A program made the position numbers and the translations under genes. The notes beneath the pieces were generated by a model. The model did not search any database and had not been told where the DNA came from. It worked only from the letters and a program-made list of their open reading frames with translations. Positions 1-5,967 of a stretch of 8,162 nucleotides of DNA are shown piece by piece. Each line of letters starts with the position of its first letter. Positions within the stretch are counted from its first letter, which is position 1. Origin of the DNA: JBEVMS01 sp040508515 (GTDB lineage Bacteria > Pseudomonadota > Gammaproteobacteria > Xanthomonadales > Rhodanobacteraceae); assembly GCA_040508515.1 (NCBI GenBank), contig JBEVMS010000328.1, forward strand, positions 1 to 8,162, read 5' to 3'.

Positions 1-775
1 TCGGGTCGTTGGCGCGTAGCGCGTCGATATAGTCCAGCCACCAGCGCCCCGGCAGACGCTTGGTGCCGGTGGCATTGGGAAACAGCGCAATCACCCGGTG
101 GTGCGGTTGGCGCTCGGGCAAGAGGTCGTGCAGTAGGGCGCCGGCGGCGGTGTGCTCGTGCGTCTGCAAGGCGATCCGAAGGCGCGGATAGGGCGCCTCC
201 TCGGCCAGCTCCGGCGTGCCCAGCGCGCAACGCAGCGCGTAGATGCCATCCAGCGCGAAATGGACCGGTGCCTGCGCCATCGCCTCCTGCCAGGCACCGC
301 CGTCATTGCGTTGCTCCTGCTCATTGCGCGGCAGCGCCAGCCGGTAACGCGCGCCGCACAGCGACAACAGCAGCCGCCCGGACGAGGAGCCGCGCGCGCT
401 GTCCAGCGCCAGGTCGTAGCGCAGCCGACGAATCTGTCGCAGCGTGCGCAGCAGGTGCAGCGGATGGTGACCGGGACGGCGGGTCAGTTGATAAATCCGC
501 TGGATCTGCCGAAAGCCGGAAAAAATCTGCTCGGCGGCCTCGCAGGCGGTCAGCACATCCACCTCGGCGCCGGGAAAACGCTGCTCCAGCTCGCTCAGCA
601 ACGGGGTCAGCAGCAAGGTGTTGCCCAGCCGATGGTTGGGCCGCAGCAGCAGAATGCGGTTGATGCCACGCGTCGGTAGCTCGCCGATGCCGAGCAGTTC
701 GCCGCCCGCGCGCACGGGGGCCGCGTGTGACGCGGCGTCTGGCAGGGAGGCGGAAGACTCGGCGGGCGTGCTCAA
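1..775 (-). CDS. GT9 family glycosyltransferase (ADP-heptose:LPS heptosyltransferase-like), 3' end cut by window edge
   Basis: Reading the minus strand, an open frame follows an in-frame TGA and continues for 258 codons to the window edge, so the C-terminal part is missing (family members are usually about 330-370 residues). It probably adds a heptose or related sugar to the LPS core at the inner face of the cytoplasmic membrane. Evidence is the N-terminal Rossmann segment INRILLLRPNHRLGNTLLL (residues 38-56), then a FPGAEVDVLTA strand (67-77), and near the edge RVIALFPNATGTKRLPGRWW (227-246). That last motif matches the start of the second, donor-binding domain of GT-B heptosyltransferases. 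There is no ATG start. TTG at 775 (MSTPAESS) is chosen because it is the first start codon after the stop; GTG at 715 is the alternative, and neither has a clear ribosome site. It follows xerC by 73 bases on the same strand. Family assignment is firm; the exact sugar and acceptor are not. Confidence 0.82.
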   Translation of the reverse strand, partial: MSTPAESSASLPDAASHAAPVRAGGELLGIGELPTRGINRILLLRPNHRLGNTLLLTPLLSELEQRFPGAEVDVLTACEAAEQIFSGFRQIQRIYQLTRRPGHHPLHLLRTLRQIRRLRYDLALDSARGSSSGRLLLSLCGARYRLALPRNEQEQRNDGGAWQEAMAQAPVHFALDGIYALRCALGTPELAEEAPYPRLRIALQTHEHTAAGALLHDLLPERQPHHRVIALFPNATGTKRLPGRWWLDYIDALRANDP

Positions 776-808
776 GGTAGCTGCGACTCAGACAAAGAAA
801 GGTCTTCG

Positions 809-814
809 ATTATC
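809..814 (-). promoter_or_regulatory. Possible -10 element (GATAAT) for the GT9 gene
   Basis: On the minus strand GATAAT matches the sigma-70 -10 consensus at five of six bases and lies 33 bases before the TTG start. No convincing TTGACA-like -35 box sits 16-18 bases upstream. The hexamer overlaps the end of one copy of the 13-base direct repeat, so the match may be incidental. If real, the GT9 gene can be transcribed independently of xerC. Confidence 0.25.
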
Positions 815-849
815 GCCGGTTTCGCTTACTTCGCACTTATCGCCGGTTT
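810..849. repeat. Two 13-base direct repeats, 27-base period, at the xerC stop codon
   Basis: TTATCGCCGGTTT occurs at 810-822 and again at 837-849, 14 bases apart. On the minus strand this reads AAACCGGCGATAA twice, and each copy is followed a few bases later by CGAAG, so the similarity extends past the exact core with a two-base length difference. The right copy touches the xerC stop codon (849-851). The arrangement looks like an old tandem duplication or a pair of protein-binding sites ahead of the GT9 gene. Confidence 0.8.
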
Positions 850-1748
850 TAGGGTTTGTCGCGCCCCGGCGCCGACTTGACGCGACGGGCGCGCGGGTGG
901 GCGTCGTCGTAGACGCGTGCCAGATGCTGAAAATCCAGGTGGGTGTAGATCTGCGTGGTGGCGATATCGGCGTGACCGAGCAGTTCCTGCACCGCGCGCA
1001 GGTCGCCGGAGGATTCCAGCATATGGCTGGCAAAGGTATGCCGCAGCAGATGGGGATGAATGCGTTTGGCGCCGCCCAACTTCTGTAAACGAAGCTGCAC
1101 TGCGCGCGGGCTGATCGGCGCGCCGCCACGGCCGGGAAATACCGGTGCCTCGGGACGCATGCCGGTGGCGGTGCCCCATGTAGCCAACGCGCTGACCGCA
1201 TGCCGGCCGACCGGCACGAGACGTACTTTGTTGCCCTTGCCGAGCACCCGCAGCATGCCTTCGCGCAGGTCCAGGTCCAGCCAGCGCAGGGCGGTCAGTT
1301 CGGATAACCGCAGGCCGGACGAATAGAACAGCTCCAGCATCGCGCGATCTCGCAGGTTGAGCATGCCGTCGCCGTCGACCTCGACTAGCGCGGCCGCTTC
1401 GTCGGTGTCCAGCACCTGCGGCAGCTTGCGGCGCATCTTGGGACCGCGCACACCGGCCAGCGGGTTGTGCGTCAGCAGCCCTTCGCGGGTGAGCTGGCGA
1501 AACAGACTGCGGCAGGAGGACAGCAGCCGTTGCAAGCTGCTGGGCGCCAGGCCGTCGCGATGCTGGGCGGCGACGAAGCGGCGCATCAGGTTGGGATCGA
1601 GCTGCGCGTAATGCTCCAGCTGCAGGCTTTCCATGTGCCGCAGCAGTTTTTCCAGATCGCGCCGGTAGCCGTCCAGGGTGTGCTTGGAGGCGTGCCGCTC
1701 GTGCGCCAGCCGTTGCAGCCATTGGTCGGCTTGCGCGCGGGCGCTCAT
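849..1748 (-). CDS. xerC: Tyrosine recombinase XerC
   Basis: This 299-residue protein is the XerC partner of the XerCD recombinase, which acts at dif near the terminus to resolve chromosome dimers before division. The N-terminal SAM-like DNA-binding domain spans about residues 3-90, with the family signature TLDGYRRDLEKLL (24-36). The catalytic domain spans about 108-285. All six catalytic residues can be read: R147 (SSGLRLSEL), K171 (GKGNKVR), H233 and R236 (HLLRHTFASH), H259 (LLGHADIATT) and nucleophile Y268 (QIYTHLD). Length matches the family (about 300). ATG at 1748 lies 4 bases after the DUF484 stop, so the two genes are probably co-transcribed and translationally linked; the ribosome site is weak. 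The spacing of the catalytic residues and the dapF-DUF484 context indicate XerC rather than XerD or an integrase. No dif site was seen nearby, as expected, since dif is near the terminus. Confidence 0.96.
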   Translation of the reverse strand: MSARAQADQWLQRLAHERHASKHTLDGYRRDLEKLLRHMESLQLEHYAQLDPNLMRRFVAAQHRDGLAPSSLQRLLSSCRSLFRQLTREGLLTHNPLAGVRGPKMRRKLPQVLDTDEAAALVEVDGDGMLNLRDRAMLELFYSSGLRLSELTALRWLDLDLREGMLRVLGKGNKVRLVPVGRHAVSALATWGTATGMRPEAPVFPGRGGAPISPRAVQLRLQKLGGAKRIHPHLLRHTFASHMLESSGDLRAVQELLGHADIATTQIYTHLDFQHLARVYDDAHPRARRVKSAPGRDKP

Positions 1749-1752
1749 CGGC

Positions 1753-2433
1753 TCAACCGGCCGCCTGCGCGCGCAGCAGCGCCGCGCTGACGGTGGCGCC
1801 GATCATGCTCAAGAACAGCGTGCCCATGCCGGGTTGGAAGCGGTCCGGATCGTCGCTGCCGATGGCCAGAATACCGACCTCGCCCAGCGGCACCATCGCG
1901 GCCGAACGGATTTGCCGGGCCTGTTCGCCGAACAGGCGGCTGAGTTTTTCGAGGCTCAGGCGGCCGGAAATCGGTTGCTGCTGATCCAGAAATTCGGCGA
2001 ACTGCGGCAGCGCCGCTGCCCCGCCCGGTTCGTGCAGCAGCCATTCGGCGGCATGCCACTGCGCCGGACCGAACAGCAGCAGGCGTACTTGTTCGGTGTG
2101 GAAATCCTCGCCCAGGCGCGCCACCACGCTGCGTGCGGTGGTCTCGAACGAGGTTGCGCGGAGCAGTGCCACGGTCAGGCTATGTACGCGCTGCATCAGC
2201 TTTTCGTTGTCGGCCGCGATTGCCACCAATTCGGCCAAGCGGCGTTCCAGTTGGGCGTTTCGCTCGCGCAGATGCTGGATCTGATAGACCGCCAGCGAGG
2301 CGGTGGGACCGTGCTCGCGTGGCAGTACCAGCGAGGTCGCCAGCGCCGGGTAATCGCCAAGAAATTGCGGATGCTGGCTCAGATACGCGGCCACGTCGGA
2401 GGCGGTGAGGCTGTCGATAGTGCGGTCGGTCAT
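1753..2433 (-). CDS. DUF484 family protein (YigA-like)
   Basis: A 226-residue cytosolic protein of the DUF484 family, whose biochemical role is unknown. The N-terminal part (about residues 8-45, LTASDVAAYLSQHPQFLGDYP) is the conserved family start. It is followed by a predicted coiled coil around 50-86 (HLRERNAQLERRLAELVAIA) and a GAF-like fold in the C-terminal half, including VPLGEVGILAIGSDDPDRF (181-199) and GTLFLSMIG (204-212). No ligand-binding or catalytic motif stands out. The gene sits between dapF and xerC, the place this family occupies in many gammaproteobacteria, which supports the assignment. It starts at ATG 2433, 55 bases after the dapF stop, with only a weak GCGAG upstream as ribosome site, and its stop is 4 bases before xerC. 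The GAF-like fold suggests a sensor or regulatory partner, but that is inference. Confidence 0.9.
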   Translation of the reverse strand: MTDRTIDSLTASDVAAYLSQHPQFLGDYPALATSLVLPREHGPTASLAVYQIQHLRERNAQLERRLAELVAIAADNEKLMQRVHSLTVALLRATSFETTARSVVARLGEDFHTEQVRLLLFGPAQWHAAEWLLHEPGGAAALPQFAEFLDQQQPISGRLSLEKLSRLFGEQARQIRSAAMVPLGEVGILAIGSDDPDRFQPGMGTLFLSMIGATVSAALLRAQAAG

Positions 2434-2488
2434 AACTCGCTCGGTCGGTTAGCGTCGTGCGGGAGTGTGCGATGCCTGGCGCTGCGCA

Positions 2489-3355
2489 TCAATGCGTGGG
2501 CGCGGGCAGCGGCCATTGGCCTTCGAAGACGAACGCCGCCGGACCGGTCATCCACAGCGGGTGGCCTGGTCCGGCCCAGTCGATTTGCAGGCGCCCGCCG
2601 GGCAGATCGACCTGGACGCACGCGTCCAGCTCGCCGCGCCGTTGCAGCACCGCCGCCGCCGCGCAGGCGCCGGTGCCGCAGGCGCGTGTCCAGCCGCTGC
2701 CGCGCTCGTGCACGCGCAGGGCCAGGTGGCCGCGATCGCGCTTGTGCACAAAGCCGGCGTTGACGCCCGCGGCGAAGCGCGGATGCGCAGTCAGCGCCGG
2801 CCCCAGTTGGGCCAGCTCGGGCGCGTCCAGCGCGGCCACGTCCAGGACCACGTGGGGATTGCCCATGGACACCACCCCCACGCGCAGCGTGCGCCCGTCC
2901 ACGTCCAGCACGTAGTCGCCGTTGTCGCCGGGCGGCGCATCGAACGGCAGCGCGGCCGGCGCGAAGTCGGGCTCGCCCATCTCCACGGTGACCCGGTCCG
3001 CCGCCAGCAGGCGCACGCTGACCACGCCGGAAGGGCTTTCGATGCGCACCGTTTCATCCAGCGGCAGCATGCCGGCGCGATGCAGCCAGGCCGCCACGCA
3101 ACGCACGCCGTTGCCGCATTGGCCGGCGGGCGAGCCGTCGGTGTTCCAGATGCCGTAATAGGCGACGGTGCCGGCGCGGCGCGGCGGTTCGACGCTGAGC
3201 AACTGGTCGAAGCCCACTCCGGTATGCCGATCGCCCAGTGCGCGGATCTGCGCCACGCTCAAGGCGAACGGGGTGACCCGGCAATCGAGCAGCACGAAGT
3301 CGTTGCCAATGCCGTGCATCTTGGAAAAAGCCAGTGGCATGCGTGGAGCGTTCAC
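2489..3355 (-). CDS. dapF: Diaminopimelate epimerase
   Basis: Converts LL-2,6-diaminopimelate to meso-DAP, the lysine precursor and peptidoglycan cross-linking residue, without cofactor, using two cysteines as acid and base. Both are present: C80 in GQCGNGVRC and C226 in RACGTGACA. Substrate-binding residues known from the family also align: N18 (HGIGNDF), N71 (GIWNTDG), N166 (MGNPHVV), N199 (VNAGFV) and E217-R218 (HERGSG). The protein ends in the usual GPAAFVFEG. Length (288) is slightly above the common 274-280 because of a short N-terminal extension. The start used is GTG at 3355, whose GTGA overlaps the lptM stop by 4 bases, suggesting coupled translation. An in-frame ATG at 3340 (MPLAFSKMHG) would give a more standard N-terminus. 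Neither start has a good ribosome site. The gene lies second in a likely lptM-dapF-DUF484-xerC operon. Confidence 0.96.
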   Translation of the reverse strand: MNAPRMPLAFSKMHGIGNDFVLLDCRVTPFALSVAQIRALGDRHTGVGFDQLLSVEPPRRAGTVAYYGIWNTDGSPAGQCGNGVRCVAAWLHRAGMLPLDETVRIESPSGVVSVRLLAADRVTVEMGEPDFAPAALPFDAPPGDNGDYVLDVDGRTLRVGVVSMGNPHVVLDVAALDAPELAQLGPALTAHPRFAAGVNAGFVHKRDRGHLALRVHERGSGWTRACGTGACAAAAVLQRRGELDACVQVDLPGGRLQIDWAGPGHPLWMTGPAAFVFEGQWPLPAPTH

Positions 3356-3600
3356 TCTTGCGGGTTGGCCGCCGAAGAAGCGCTGGCCGGCGCACTGGCG
3401 CTACTCGCCGGAACGCTGCTGCTAGGCGCGGGCGCCACGGTGGCGGCGGGTGCGGGCGTGGCCGGCACGCTCGGCTTGGGCGGCGGCACGTACACCGGCG
3501 GGCGCGGATTGTTGGGCATGTACAGCGGACCTTTCTGGCCGCAACCGGTCAGCGAGGCAGCGATGAGGCCGAGCGGAAGCAGCAGAACGAATCGACGCAT
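3352..3600 (-). CDS. lptM: LptM/YifL-type outer-membrane lipoprotein
   Basis: A small lipoprotein of 82 residues. Residues 1-19 form a signal peptide (MRRFVLLLPLGLIAASLTG) ending in a lipobox LTGC, with C20 the predicted lipidation site. The residue after the cysteine is Gly, not Asp, so outer-membrane sorting is expected. The stretch CGQKGPLYMP (20-29) is the family hallmark. In E. coli LptM binds the LptD-LptE translocon and helps its oxidative maturation; the same role here is inferred from homology and position. The rest (about 30-82) is low-complexity Pro/Ala/Ser, longer than in E. coli LptM and probably disordered. The gene is first in the run into dapF, overlapping it by 4 bases. It starts at ATG 3600; the nearest Shine-Dalgarno-like AGGA (3612-3615) is 11 bases upstream, rather far. 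Confidence 0.88.
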   Translation of the reverse strand: MRRFVLLLPLGLIAASLTGCGQKGPLYMPNNPRPPVYVPPPKPSVPATPAPAATVAPAPSSSVPASSASAPASASSAANPQE

Positions 3601-3629
3601 GGGCTGGGAAGTCCTGATAGATCCTGGCC

Positions 3630-3635
3630 AGTATA
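3630..3635 (-). promoter_or_regulatory. Possible -10 element (TATACT) for the lptM-dapF operon
   Basis: TATACT on the minus strand, 29 bases upstream of the lptM start, matches the sigma-70 -10 consensus at five of six bases. It is AT-rich against a GC-rich background in the 99-base divergent spacer. No good -35 box is seen at 16-18 bases spacing, so the assignment rests on the hexamer and its position ahead of the first gene of the operon. Confidence 0.4.
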
Positions 3636-3663
3636 GCCGTGCCGAAGCGCCTGCCCCTGCCGC

Positions 3664-3669
3664 TATGAT
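3664..3669 (+). promoter_or_regulatory. Possible -10 element (TATGAT) for the two-helix membrane protein gene
   Basis: TATGAT matches the -10 consensus at five of six bases and lies 30 bases before the preferred ATG at 3700. A transcript starting about seven bases downstream would begin after the alternative ATG at 3670, which favours the 3700 start. The -35 region is unconvincing. Together with the minus-strand TATACT it would make 3601-3699 a compact divergent promoter. Confidence 0.35.
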
Positions 3670-3699
3670 ATGCGCGCCGCCGCCACCGGAAACGCGCTA

Positions 3700-4389
3700 A
3701 TGGATTGGACCGCCCTGGCCGGTTTGCCGGTCACCTTGTTGTCGATCGCCGCCGGCATCGCCCTGCTGCTGGGCGTGTTCCAACTGCTGGCGATGCGCCA
3801 ACGCTTGCGTGAGGCGCGTCCGCTGCGCGCCGGCGGGCATGGGCTCGGGTTGTTGCTGGCGATCGGCCTGACCACGGTGTTCGCGTGCGCCGCATTGACC
3901 TTGCGCGGCTACCGCTTGCTCGATGAGGACGCGCCGGTGGTGGATATCCGCGCGCGCATCCTGTCGCCGCAGCGCTGGGCGCTGACCTTGCAATGGCCCG
4001 ATGGCAGCAGCCGCCAGTTGGCCTTGTGGGGTGATGCGTTCCGGGTCGAGGCGGTCGTGCTGAAGTGGCGATTGCCGGCGTTGCTGGCCGGCCTGCCGCC
4101 GCTGTATCGGCTCGATCGCCTGTCCGGGCGCTATGACGACACCCAGCAGGAAATGCAGGCGCCGCGCACGGTCATCGGCTTCGTCCCGGCGGGCGATTTC
4201 GACCTGCTGGATTTGCATCGGCAGTACCCGCGCATGCTGCCGTGGGTGGACAGCGTATTCGGCAGCGGCGCCTACCTGCCCTTGATCGATCAAGGGCACT
4301 ACACGATCAGCCTGATGCGCAGCGGCGCCCTGGTGGCGGGGCCGGACGAAGCGACCCTGCAGCGGATCGGCCAGCCCTTGGGCGACTGA
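3700..4389 (+). CDS. Uncharacterised inner-membrane protein with two predicted helices
   Basis: I do not recognise a characterised family. From ATG 3700 the protein has 229 residues. Two hydrophobic segments, about residues 8-31 and 48-68, flank a short basic loop (RQRLREARPLRAGGH, 33-47). By the positive-inside rule both termini face the periplasm, leaving a soluble C-terminal domain of about 160 residues (70-229). That domain begins GYRLLDEDAPVVDIRARIL and contains ALTLQWPDGSSRQLALWGD (94-112) and LPLIDQGHYTISLMRSGAL (193-211), resembling a mostly beta fold. No transporter, kinase or protease motif is visible. ATG 3700 is preceded by a weak GGAA about ten bases upstream; an in-frame ATG at 3670 would add ten residues. 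It diverges from lptM and converges on the efflux channel gene 16 bases away. It may be one of the lineage-specific proteins sometimes labelled as multidrug-efflux related in databases; nothing in the sequence proves transport. Confidence 0.8.
   Translation: MDWTALAGLPVTLLSIAAGIALLLGVFQLLAMRQRLREARPLRAGGHGLGLLLAIGLTTVFACAALTLRGYRLLDEDAPVVDIRARILSPQRWALTLQWPDGSSRQLALWGDAFRVEAVVLKWRLPALLAGLPPLYRLDRLSGRYDDTQQEMQAPRTVIGFVPAGDFDLLDLHRQYPRMLPWVDSVFGSGAYLPLIDQGHYTISLMRSGALVAGPDEATLQRIGQPLGD
4277..4298. repeat. Perfect 22-base palindrome inside a coding region
   Basis: TGCCCTTGATC is followed immediately by its exact reverse complement, giving two 11-base arms with no spacer. The symmetry breaks at 4276/4299. 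It encodes part of LPLIDQGH in the 3' third of the two-helix membrane protein gene. The centre contains two overlapping-frame GATC tetramers. No T-run follows on either strand, so it does not look like an intrinsic terminator. Confidence 0.9.
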
Positions 4390-4392
4390 GCC

Positions 4393-4410
4393 TGCGCACG
4401 GCGCATTATT
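4393..4410 (+). terminator. Weak hairpin between convergent genes
   Basis: TGCGC (4393-4397) pairs with GCGCA (4401-4405) around a three-base ACG loop, followed by TTATT. The stem is only five pairs and the T-tract is short and interrupted, so termination would be weak. It fills the 16-base gap between the two convergent stop codons and runs into the TAA of the minus-strand gene. Only the plus-strand direction has any T-rich tail. Confidence 0.25.
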
Positions 4411-5887
4411 CGGAAGGGCGTGCAGCCATGGAGGCAGCGGCTGACGGCGCGGTGGCGGTTGCCGTTGCCACGTAACCACCGCCCAGGGCATCGACCAGCG
4501 CGATGGCCAGCTCGGCCTGCTGCGCCTTGAGCGCGGCCAGGCGCTGATCGGCAGCCAGCAACTGCTGCTGGCTGATCAACGCGCTCAACGGACCACTGAC
4601 ACCGCCGTGATAACTGCGCAGGGCGTCATCCCAGCCGTGCTGTGCGTCCTGCTGCGCGCGCTCCTCCTGGGCCAGTTGGAGCCGCGTGGACTGCAACGCC
4701 GAAACCAGCTCGGCGACTTGATTGAGCGCGCCGATCAGCACGCTGTTGTAGCGCTCCACGGCCTCGTCGTAATGGGCGTCGGCGGTGGCCAACTGGGCGC
4801 GCAGGCGGCCACCATCGAAGATTGGCAAACTCAGTGCCGGCGCCACGCTGTAAGCACGCGCCGGCAACTGGAACACGTTGGTGCGATCGCCGGTGGCGAT
4901 CACCCCGGCCATCGCGCCCAGGCTGAGGTCGGGCAGAAATTGCGTCTTGGCCGCAGCGATGTCCTGGCTGGCCGCCTCCACCTGCCAGCGCGCCGCAACC
5001 AGATCCGCGCGCCGACCGAGCAGATTCACCGGCAATTGTTCGGGCAGGGTCACCGGGGCGGGGTCCAACAGCGCGGGACGATTGATGCTCAAGCCGCGGT
5101 CGGGACCTTGCCCCAGCAGCACCGACAAACTGCTGCGCGCGGCATCGACGGCATGCGCGGCGGCGGTGGTTTGCTCCTGCGCGCTGGCCTGCTGGTAATC
5201 GGCCTGATGCAATTGCTGTGGCGTGCCCAGGCCGCCCTCGACCAGCCGGCGATTCAAGTCAAGGGCCTTGCTGGAGCGGGCCAGTTCGCGCGCGGCAAGG
5301 TCTTGTTGGGCGAAGGCGTAACCCAGTTGCACATAGGCGCGCGCCACGTTTACCGAGAGCTGGATGCGCGCCGCGCGCGCGTCGATCTGCGCCGCGCGGC
5401 TGCGTCCCAGCGCCGCTTCCCAGGCCGCGCGGTGGCCACCCCAGAGGTCAAGGTCCCAGGAGAAATTCAGCGTGGCGAGTTTGCGCCAGGCGAAACTTCC
5501 CAGCGCGTCCTGCGGAAAAATCGGGTCCTTACTGGACAGCCGCGCGCCCGAGGCACTGGCCTCCAGCGCGAGGTTGGGTTGGCGCGCGGCGTCGGCGCCA
5601 TCAGCGCTGGCCTGAGCCAGCCTGGCGCGCGCCTGGGCCTGGGCGAGGTCCGGATTGTGCTGCAGCGCTTCGTTGATCAGCGCATCAAGCTGCCGATCGC
5701 CCAGTGCCCGCCACCAGTCCTGCGCCGGCCACGCGGTCGGGCTCAGCGGGACATCGGCCAGGCTACGGTCGCTTTTGAGCGTGGCCGGGTCGGTCAGCGC
5801 CGCGCCGGGATGCAGGCCGCCACTATGGGCACAACCGTCGAGGAGAAGGCATAGCGCCAGAGCGCCGGCGAGCACGGAAAAGCGCAT
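4406..5887 (-). CDS. Outer-membrane efflux channel lipoprotein, NodT/OprM (TolC-like) family
   Basis: A 493-residue TolC-like trimeric channel subunit that would connect a tripartite efflux pump to the outside. Residues 1-18 are a signal peptide ending in lipobox LDGC with C19 lipidated; Ala follows the cysteine, consistent with outer-membrane sorting. Two OEP repeats occupy about 60-260 and 285-470. Family motifs are visible: NFSWDLDLWGGHRAAWEAAL (141-160), LLGRRADLVAARWQVEAA (289-306) and APALSLPIFDGGRLRAQL (349-366). The C-terminus ends in a low-complexity Ala/Thr tail (about 472-493). Start is ATG 5887 with a poor ribosome site. The gene is 80 bases downstream of the GNAT gene on the same strand and convergent with the membrane protein gene. 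No membrane-fusion protein, RND, MFS or FUSC pump gene lies in the window, so the pump class and substrates are unknown. Confidence 0.93.
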   Translation of the reverse strand: MRFSVLAGALALCLLLDGCAHSGGLHPGAALTDPATLKSDRSLADVPLSPTAWPAQDWWRALGDRQLDALINEALQHNPDLAQAQARARLAQASADGADAARQPNLALEASASGARLSSKDPIFPQDALGSFAWRKLATLNFSWDLDLWGGHRAAWEAALGRSRAAQIDARAARIQLSVNVARAYVQLGYAFAQQDLAARELARSSKALDLNRRLVEGGLGTPQQLHQADYQQASAQEQTTAAAHAVDAARSSLSVLLGQGPDRGLSINRPALLDPAPVTLPEQLPVNLLGRRADLVAARWQVEAASQDIAAAKTQFLPDLSLGAMAGVIATGDRTNVFQLPARAYSVAPALSLPIFDGGRLRAQLATADAHYDEAVERYNSVLIGALNQVAELVSALQSTRLQLAQEERAQQDAQHGWDDALRSYHGGVSGPLSALISQQQLLAADQRLAALKAQQAELAIALVDALGGGYVATATATAPSAAASMAARPSE

Positions 5888-5967
5888 GCGGGTAATCGTC
5901 TCTTGGGTAGGTATGGACTGGCGCAGCGGTGGCGCAGGCCACGCAAGCGACGAAGGATCGCGCCGGC
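5888..5967. other. 80-base spacer between the GNAT and efflux channel genes
   Basis: Holds two copies of TGGCGCAG (5919-5926 and 5930-5937) with an 11-base period, about one helical turn, and a short inverted TGGC/GCCA around the second. No convincing promoter or terminator was found on the minus strand. The channel gene may therefore be read through from the GNAT gene or have an unrecognised promoter. Confidence 0.45.

Noticed and set aside
152..679. Plus-strand open frame opposite the GT9 gene
   Set aside because: A Gln/Arg-rich shadow with no domain. The minus frame shows the GT9 N-terminal and donor-binding motifs.
776..848. Possible dif site or terminator downstream of xerC
   Set aside because: No dif-like sequence with the XerC/XerD binding arms was seen here, and no hairpin followed by a T-run. 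The only structure is the direct repeat.
826..1722. Second minus-strand open frame (298 codons) overlapping xerC
   Set aside because: It is a frame-shifted reading of xerC, Ala/Arg-rich and without motifs, while the xerC frame carries every catalytic residue.
2465..3700. Long plus-strand open frame (411 codons) opposite dapF and lptM
   Set aside because: It is antisense to genes with all expected catalytic and lipobox residues; its translation is rich in Arg, Gln, His and Ala with no motif. GC-rich codon bias keeps the opposite frame open.
4449..4482. GCGGTGG / CCACCGC inverted repeat near the 3' end of the efflux channel gene
   Set aside because: Seven-base arms with a 20-base loop in a GC-rich Ala/Thr-coding tail are expected by chance; there is no T-tract.
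4607..5854. Plus-strand open frame (415 codons) opposite the efflux channel gene
   Set aside because: The minus-strand protein has a signal peptide, lipobox and two OEP repeats; the plus frame shows only compositional Arg/Gln/Gly-rich sequence.
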